A stretch of DNA of 7,515 bases from positions 1 through 7,515 of the forward strand of contig JAGBUF010000041.1 in assembly GCA_017630975.1 (NCBI GenBank). The letters are read 5' to 3'. Every line of letters begins with the position of its first letter. Position 1 is the first letter of the stretch. Below, piece by piece: positions 1-4,596 of this stretch. Position numbers and translations under genes: made by a program. The notes beneath the pieces were generated by a model. That model was not told the origin of the DNA, searched no databases, and worked only from the letters and a program-made list of their open reading frames with translations. Source of the DNA: Paraprevotella sp. (lineage in GTDB: Bacteria; Bacteroidota; Bacteroidia; Bacteroidales; Bacteroidaceae).

Positions 1-1475
1 GCACAGGTATTGTTCGTGATATCCGTTTGGAGGTGTACAATAAAGTGTTGCGTTTGCCATTGAGCTTTTTCTCCGAAGAGCGTAAAGGTGACATCATCGC
101 ACGTATGACAGCAGATGTACAGGTGGTAGAGAATTCTTTGACCAGCTCCATTGATATGTTGATTCGTAATCCGATAACATTGGCCATTTATTTCTTTACA
201 TTGTTTGCTGTCAGTTGGCAATTGACCTTGTTTGTGCTGTTGGTCCTTCCTTTTGCCGGTTGGATTATGGGCATTGTTAGCCGTAAATTGAAGAGTCAGT
301 CCATTGCCGCGCAAGGACAATATGGAGACATCATGGCACAATTGGACGAGACGTTGGGTGGTTTGCGTATCATTAAAGCATTTATAGCGGAAACAAAGAT
401 GGCAGAACGCTTCAGAAAAATCAATGATGGTTTCCGTTCAGCGATGAATGCCATGGTGATACGACAGACTTCTGCACATCCCATGAGTGAGTTTTTGGGA
501 ACAAGTGTGATTGTTATCGTATTGTGGTTTGGTGGCTATTTAATTTTGAGTCAGAATTCTCCTATTGATGCGGCAACATTCATCTTCTATATGGTAATTC
601 TTTACAGCATCATTAATCCATTGAAAGAGTTTTCAAAGGCTTTCTATAATATTCCGTTGGGATTGGCAAGTATGGACCGTATTGATAAGATTCTCAAGGC
701 AGAGAATCCGATAAAGGAGCCCGAACATCCGGAACCATTGGATGAATTTACTACAGAACTGGAATTCCGTGACATTTCATTCAGCTATGTAGAGGGTCGT
801 GAAGTATTGAAGCACATCAATTTGAAGGTGCAGAAAGGAAAAACCATTGCATTGGTGGGACAATCCGGTTCCGGCAAATCTACAATGGTGGACTTAGTGC
901 CTCGTTATCATGATGTTAGTCAAGGCGAGTTGTTAATTGATGGTAAGAATGTCAAGGATGTTTCTATCACTTCTTTGCGATCGTTGATAGGAAATGTGAA
1001 TCAAGAGGCCATTCTTTTCAATGATACCTTCTACAACAACATTACGTTTGGAGTGGAGAATGCCACCATGGAACAAGTAATAGAAGCTGCAAAGATTGCC
1101 AATGCGCATGATTTTATCATGGAGTCAGAGAAAGGGTATGACACAATGATAGGTGACCGAGGTGGTCGTCTGTCAGGTGGTCAGCGTCAGCGTGTCAGCA
1201 TTGCCCGTGCTATTTTGAAGAATCCTCCCATTTTGATTTTGGATGAGGCTACATCGGCTTTGGACACAGAATCCGAACGTTTGGTACAAGAGGCTTTGGA
1301 GCGTTTGATGAAGTCACGCACGACTATTGCCATTGCCCACCGTTTGAGTACCATCAAGAATGCCGATGAAATCTGTGTCCTTTATGAAGGCGAAATTGTA
1401 GAGCGTGGCACACACGAAGAGCTCATCGCATTAGATGGATATTACAAGAAACTGAATGATATGCAAACCTTATAA
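1..1475 (+). CDS. MsbA-like ABC exporter, fused permease/ATPase (5' partial)
   Basis: Inner-membrane half-transporter that should work as a homodimer, using ATP to flip or export a lipid, lipid-linked glycan or other amphipath. The frame is open to the left edge (codons TGIVRDIRL run in from base 3), so the gene starts upstream. Related exporters have about 580-610 residues; about 490 are present, and TM1-TM2 are missing. Counting from base 27 as residue 1, hydrophobic segments lie at about 50-66, 68-86, 158-175 and 183-199. The ATPase domain is complete: Walker A GQSGSGKST (278-286), Q-loop Gln326, signature LSGGQ (382-386), Walker B ILILDE with catalytic Glu407, D-loop SALD, and switch His438 in IAHRLS. 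All key residues are intact, so it should be active. The stop is 8 bp before the next glycosyltransferase gene, suggesting one operon and a glycan or lipid substrate. The substrate cannot be read from the sequence, so I give no msbA symbol. Confidence 0.95.
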   Translation, partial: TGIVRDIRLEVYNKVLRLPLSFFSEERKGDIIARMTADVQVVENSLTSSIDMLIRNPITLAIYFFTLFAVSWQLTLFVLLVLPFAGWIMGIVSRKLKSQSIAAQGQYGDIMAQLDETLGGLRIIKAFIAETKMAERFRKINDGFRSAMNAMVIRQTSAHPMSEFLGTSVIVIVLWFGGYLILSQNSPIDAATFIFYMVILYSIINPLKEFSKAFYNIPLGLASMDRIDKILKAENPIKEPEHPEPLDEFTTELEFRDISFSYVEGREVLKHINLKVQKGKTIALVGQSGSGKSTMVDLVPRYHDVSQGELLIDGKNVKDVSITSLRSLIGNVNQEAILFNDTFYNNITFGVENATMEQVIEAAKIANAHDFIMESEKGYDTMIGDRGGRLSGGQRQRVSIARAILKNPPILILDEATSALDTESERLVQEALERLMKSRTTIAIAHRLSTIKNADEICVLYEGEIVERGTHEELIALDGYYKKLNDMQTL

Positions 1476-1483
1476 AGTCTGGA

Positions 1484-2575
1484 ATGAAGATTTTAGTCGG
1501 AAATAATCATCTACAACGGACGGGAGGTACCGAAAATTATACATTTGCATTGGCTGTAGAATTACAGCGCTTGGGGCATGAAGTGGAATATTTCGCTTTT
1601 GAGAGAGGCGAGGTTGCTGAAAGGTTGGAGGAATTGGGTGTCCATTTTATGTCGCAGGATAGTTATGATTTGATTTTGGTCAACCATAATACAGTGGTTG
1701 AACGCCTATGTACTTATGGTTTTATTATACAGACTTGTCATGGTGTTTTTCCGGCGTTGGAACAACCCTCTCCTTTGGCGGATAGGCATGTCAGTGTAAC
1801 TCCCGAGATTAAGGATCATTTGGATAGTCTTGGTGTAGAAAGCGGGGTACTTTATAATGGTATTGATTGTACACGATTTGCACCTTATACCCCCATCTCT
1901 CCCCGATTGACCACAGTGTTATCTTTGTCGCAATCCGATGATTTGAATCGTTTCCTTAATAGATGTTGCAGGAAAATGAACATCAAGTTTCTTTCATGTA
2001 ACAAATTTACCGACAATGTTTGGGAGATAGAGAAGAAAATCAATGAGGCTGACTTGGTGGTGGGAATTGGCCGGTCGGTATACGACGCTATGGCATGTGG
2101 TAGATGTGTAATCTCATTCGATTGCAGGAGATATATGAAAATGGCTATCGGTGATGGCTATTTGAATAAGGATAATTTTAACACCGCGATTTATCATAAT
2201 TGTTCAGGAAGAGGGTTACGTAAAACCTTTACGAAAAAGGAATTTATACAGGAATTGAAGAAATATAACCCTGAGGATGGTGTTTGGGCGCGCGAGTATG
2301 CGTTGGAGAATCTGAATATGGCTCACTCTGCAAAATATTATTTGTCATTGTTTGAGGAGTATTATGAATGTCAGCATGATGCTGAGAAAGCATTATTGCA
2401 GAAAACAAGGTTAATGAGTAATATCCTGGCAGGTAAATTAGATGTGATCAATTCACTGCAGAATGATATTTTGCGTTTGGCTAAGAAGAAACGGAAATAT
2501 TTGAATATTATAAAAATAATAGGAATCTTGTTGGCTGTTCTATTGGTTTTCTTTTTTGTTATGCTTTTCGCATAG
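1484..2575 (+). CDS. GT-B (GT4-like) glycosyltransferase with C-terminal membrane anchor
   Basis: Probable transferase of a nucleotide-activated sugar onto a lipid-linked or surface glycan, acting on the cytoplasmic face of the inner membrane. The N-terminal lobe has the GT4-type start MKILVGNN followed by the GGTENY loop (14-19) and a helix ending RLGHEVEYF. The lobe junction shows VSVTPEIKDHL and LYNGID. The donor-lobe motif is VVGIGRSVYDAMACGR (192-207). In classical GT4 enzymes an E-x7-E pair sits here; this protein has Val193 and Asp201, so the first acid is lost and the second is Asp. After the catalytic part come a predicted helical or coiled stretch (about 290-333), a lysine-rich patch KKKRK (334-338) and a hydrophobic segment of about 20 residues that runs to the last residue, as in a tail anchor with positive residues in the cytoplasm. 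The ATG is 8 bp after the exporter stop with no strong Shine-Dalgarno, normal for this phylum. Its 3' end faces the next gene, 3 bp away. Fold assignment is fairly sure; donor and acceptor are unknown. Confidence 0.85.
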   Translation: MKILVGNNHLQRTGGTENYTFALAVELQRLGHEVEYFAFERGEVAERLEELGVHFMSQDSYDLILVNHNTVVERLCTYGFIIQTCHGVFPALEQPSPLADRHVSVTPEIKDHLDSLGVESGVLYNGIDCTRFAPYTPISPRLTTVLSLSQSDDLNRFLNRCCRKMNIKFLSCNKFTDNVWEIEKKINEADLVVGIGRSVYDAMACGRCVISFDCRRYMKMAIGDGYLNKDNFNTAIYHNCSGRGLRKTFTKKEFIQELKKYNPEDGVWAREYALENLNMAHSAKYYLSLFEEYYECQHDAEKALLQKTRLMSNILAGKLDVINSLQNDILRLAKKKRKYLNIIKIIGILLAVLLVFFFVMLFA

Positions 2576-2578
2576 TTG

Positions 2579-4486
2579 CTATTTCCTTTTCTTGATTTTC
2601 TTTGTTACGAGTCTATACCATAGTGTTTTGTAAAGAAGTTTGTAGCATTTAGAATTTTTGTTGTCTTTGCACAATTGTAGAATCAGCTTTATGATAGGTT
2701 TCAATTGGACATAGTCATCTTTGATAAGGCTCTTGATATAATGGTAGTCTTTTAGAGTAAGGTCTTTGATTTTCCTATACTCTGCCTTTTTTTCCATCTT
2801 TTTTTCTATGCATTTTCTTCTATTTAAAAGTTTTTTGAACTTTGTTTTGCTGATTACCTTAGGACTATTGACCATCTTTCTGTAAAGTTCGTCAGAGTAA
2901 ACAGTCATATCTATAACATCGGTATATTGTTTGATAAAAGAAAATGATTGTTTGCCTGAGCAGTAAACCTTGTCAAACAAATGGAGATTACCTATTGTGT
3001 TTATATCCTTTTGGAGCTTTTTATCATTATAGTTGCCATCATGACACCACAGCAGTTTTGTGGAGTCACATTCAGGATAAATCTTGATGAGATGACTTGT
3101 ATTCAAAGTGTTAAAGACAACTACATTGAAATTCTTTAAGAATGTGGTGTATTTCCCCTTGGATTGCTGTGCGTGATAGGCAAAAGCCGGATCTATCATC
3201 CAATGGATGCCGGTCTCCTTTATTTCTTTTTCTGCTGTTCCTCCACACAAAGCCAATATATATGGAAAGTGCCCTTCATTTTTCAAGTATGATGCGAAAT
3301 GAACTAGTGAGCGGGTTGCTTCGGAATCCTTCAATTGGTCGTGTATTAGAAGTACGGATTTGCCGTCACCCATTTTATTAGTGACATATTGGAGATCAGC
3401 ATCTGTGATTAAGTCTTTGTCTTCCAAAATTGTCGATGCTATTGGCACAAAAAAATCGTTACCAAACAACTCATGGAAAACAAGTGGCGCTACTTTCGAG
3501 AGTTTGACATTGAGATGGTTATTGGCCAAGTATGCTTTTGTTGAAAAAGATGAGGATGGGTTTTTCCCTTGCCTCCAACCATAATAAACATAGTGGGCTT
3601 CGGGCATGATACCATGAATGGAATCCTTGTACTCCCTTATGTAGTATTCACGATCAAAGAATGGAGATTTTTTCAAAAGTTGAACTTGAAAATAGATATC
3701 GTTTGTTTGATCGTTCTCTTGGTTTAAAAGTCCCTTGATAGATTTGAAGAATAAAGGTCCGTATAGTTTATATTTTTTAACGTTGTTGTTGTTATTGTAC
3801 GACGATTTGTGCATACGCCAGAAGGTCAGGTTTTCCGGAATATAATAAAGGTCGTTGTCCTTCAGTATTTGTGTGTACAACCACATGTCCAGCCATGCTG
3901 GAATGGTGCTGTCGTAGTTTAATTCCTTGAGCTGTTCGGTCCTTATCATGACCGTAGAGAATGTCGGTATGTAGTTGATGGTTTGTGTGATGTCAAGATG
4001 GTTCCAACCCGGTTTCAGGTATTCTTTCAGTTGAGCGAAATAACTGTTGTATGAATCAATGGTAGCTTGATCGCCAAACAATTCCAAATCGTTGGAGATA
4101 ATTTGGACGTCTTGATACTGGTTGATCACTTCTACCTTCTTTTCCAAATGTTGTGGATGCCAATAGTCGTCACTCTCGCAGAATGCTACAAATTCTCCTT
4201 TTGCTTTGCTGATACCTAATTGGAGGGTGGTTGCCAGACCCTTGTTGACATTGTTCTCGTGCGTGTATAGATAGACATTATCATACTTTTGCGTGTATGT
4301 AGTAATGACTTCTACAGATTTGTCTTTTGAACCATCGTCAACAACGATGACCTCATAGTTCTTATAGGTTTGTGCCAACAGCGAATCAAGCGTTTCTATA
4401 ATAAGATTTTCATAGTTATAGCTTGCTACGATGATACTAATCAGAGGGTCTTTTGTTGTTGAGGATGTCATAAATTGAAAAATCAT
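2579..4486 (-). CDS. Composite glycosyltransferase: GT2 domain, YGW module, GT-B N-lobe-like domain
   Basis: Probable cytoplasmic glycosyltransferase for surface glycan synthesis. Residues about 14-230 form a GT2 (GT-A) domain: PLISIIVASYN (14-24), nucleotide-binding VIVVDDGS with Asp50/Asp51, and the metal-binding acidic motif ESDDYW (104-109). Residues about 271-330 match a 'YGW' module often found in multidomain glycosyltransferases (FDREYY, then YYGWRQGKNP with Trp304, then a partial second copy at FSTKAYL). Residues about 376-535 resemble the N-terminal lobe of a GT4 enzyme: VLLIHDQ (378-384), a SLVHFASYLKNEGH helix, VVFNT, WCHDG around His482, and DKVYCSGK. No donor-binding C-terminal lobe follows; the last ~95 residues are lysine/arginine-rich (ending KKIKKRK) and their DNA is about 30% GC in the lines I counted. 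No signal peptide or membrane segment is evident. The longest frame starts at 4486, but Met6 (4471) is a better start: the -7 box at 4497-4504 would leave only a few leader bases before Met1. Confidence 0.88.
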   Translation of the reverse strand: MIFQFMTSSTTKDPLISIIVASYNYENLIIETLDSLLAQTYKNYEVIVVDDGSKDKSVEVITTYTQKYDNVYLYTHENNVNKGLATTLQLGISKAKGEFVAFCESDDYWHPQHLEKKVEVINQYQDVQIISNDLELFGDQATIDSYNSYFAQLKEYLKPGWNHLDITQTINYIPTFSTVMIRTEQLKELNYDSTIPAWLDMWLYTQILKDNDLYYIPENLTFWRMHKSSYNNNNNVKKYKLYGPLFFKSIKGLLNQENDQTNDIYFQVQLLKKSPFFDREYYIREYKDSIHGIMPEAHYVYYGWRQGKNPSSSFSTKAYLANNHLNVKLSKVAPLVFHELFGNDFFVPIASTILEDKDLITDADLQYVTNKMGDGKSVLLIHDQLKDSEATRSLVHFASYLKNEGHFPYILALCGGTAEKEIKETGIHWMIDPAFAYHAQQSKGKYTTFLKNFNVVVFNTLNTSHLIKIYPECDSTKLLWCHDGNYNDKKLQKDINTIGNLHLFDKVYCSGKQSFSFIKQYTDVIDMTVYSDELYRKMVNSPKVISKTKFKKLLNRRKCIEKKMEKKAEYRKIKDLTLKDYHYIKSLIKDDYVQLKPIIKLILQLCKDNKNSKCYKLLYKTLWYRLVTKKIKKRK

Positions 4487-4496
4487 AATCTGTCTA

Positions 4497-4504
4497 CAAA
4501 GGTA
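4497..4504 (-). promoter_or_regulatory. Bacteroidota -7 promoter box for the composite glycosyltransferase gene
   Basis: Read on the minus strand the bases are TACCTTTG, a perfect match to the Bacteroidota sigma-ABfr -7 consensus TAnnTTTG. Transcription would be expected to begin about 4-7 bases downstream, near 4490-4493. That leaves only a few bases before the ATG at 4486 but about 20 before the in-frame ATG at 4471, which supports the shorter protein. No clear -33 TTG/TTTG is visible 19-21 bp upstream, so the call rests on the -7 box and its position in a divergent intergenic region. Confidence 0.55.
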
Positions 4505-4557
4505 ATTGTTTAACTTTTATTAAAGAATGATATACTAAAAAACATTGTATTTTTCCT

Positions 4558-4565
4558 TACTTTTG
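4558..4565 (+). promoter_or_regulatory. Bacteroidota -7 promoter box for the GH27 gene
   Basis: TACTTTTG is a perfect TAnnTTTG match 31 bp before the ATG at 4597. A start site near 4570 gives an A/T-only-like leader of about 25 bases without a Shine-Dalgarno, the usual layout in Bacteroidota. The -33 position, about 20 bp upstream, is A-rich and lacks a TTG, so this may be a weak promoter or need an activator, as is common for genes of glycan use; the activator part is inference. Confidence 0.6.
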
Positions 4566-4596
4566 TCAAATATAATAAAATTAAATCTAATATAAT

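Noticed and set aside
27..29. TTG as the start codon of the exporter
   Set aside because: The frame stays open to the left edge and the upstream codons (TGIVRDIRL) fit the usual exporter sequence; at least two membrane helices would be missing from such a start.
2560..2574. Hairpin TATGC-TTTTC-GCATA as a bidirectional terminator
   Set aside because: Only a 5-bp A/T-rich stem, inside the coding sequence, with no adequate U-tract downstream on either strand.
3142..3584. Two small plus-strand open frames
   Set aside because: They are antisense to the composite glycosyltransferase, overlap each other, and look like low-complexity shadow translations.
4571..4596. TATAAT sequences before the GH27 start as sigma70 -10 boxes
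   Set aside because: They sit within the A/T-rich leader, too close to the ATG, and Bacteroidota promoters use TAnnTTTG, which occurs at 4558-4565.
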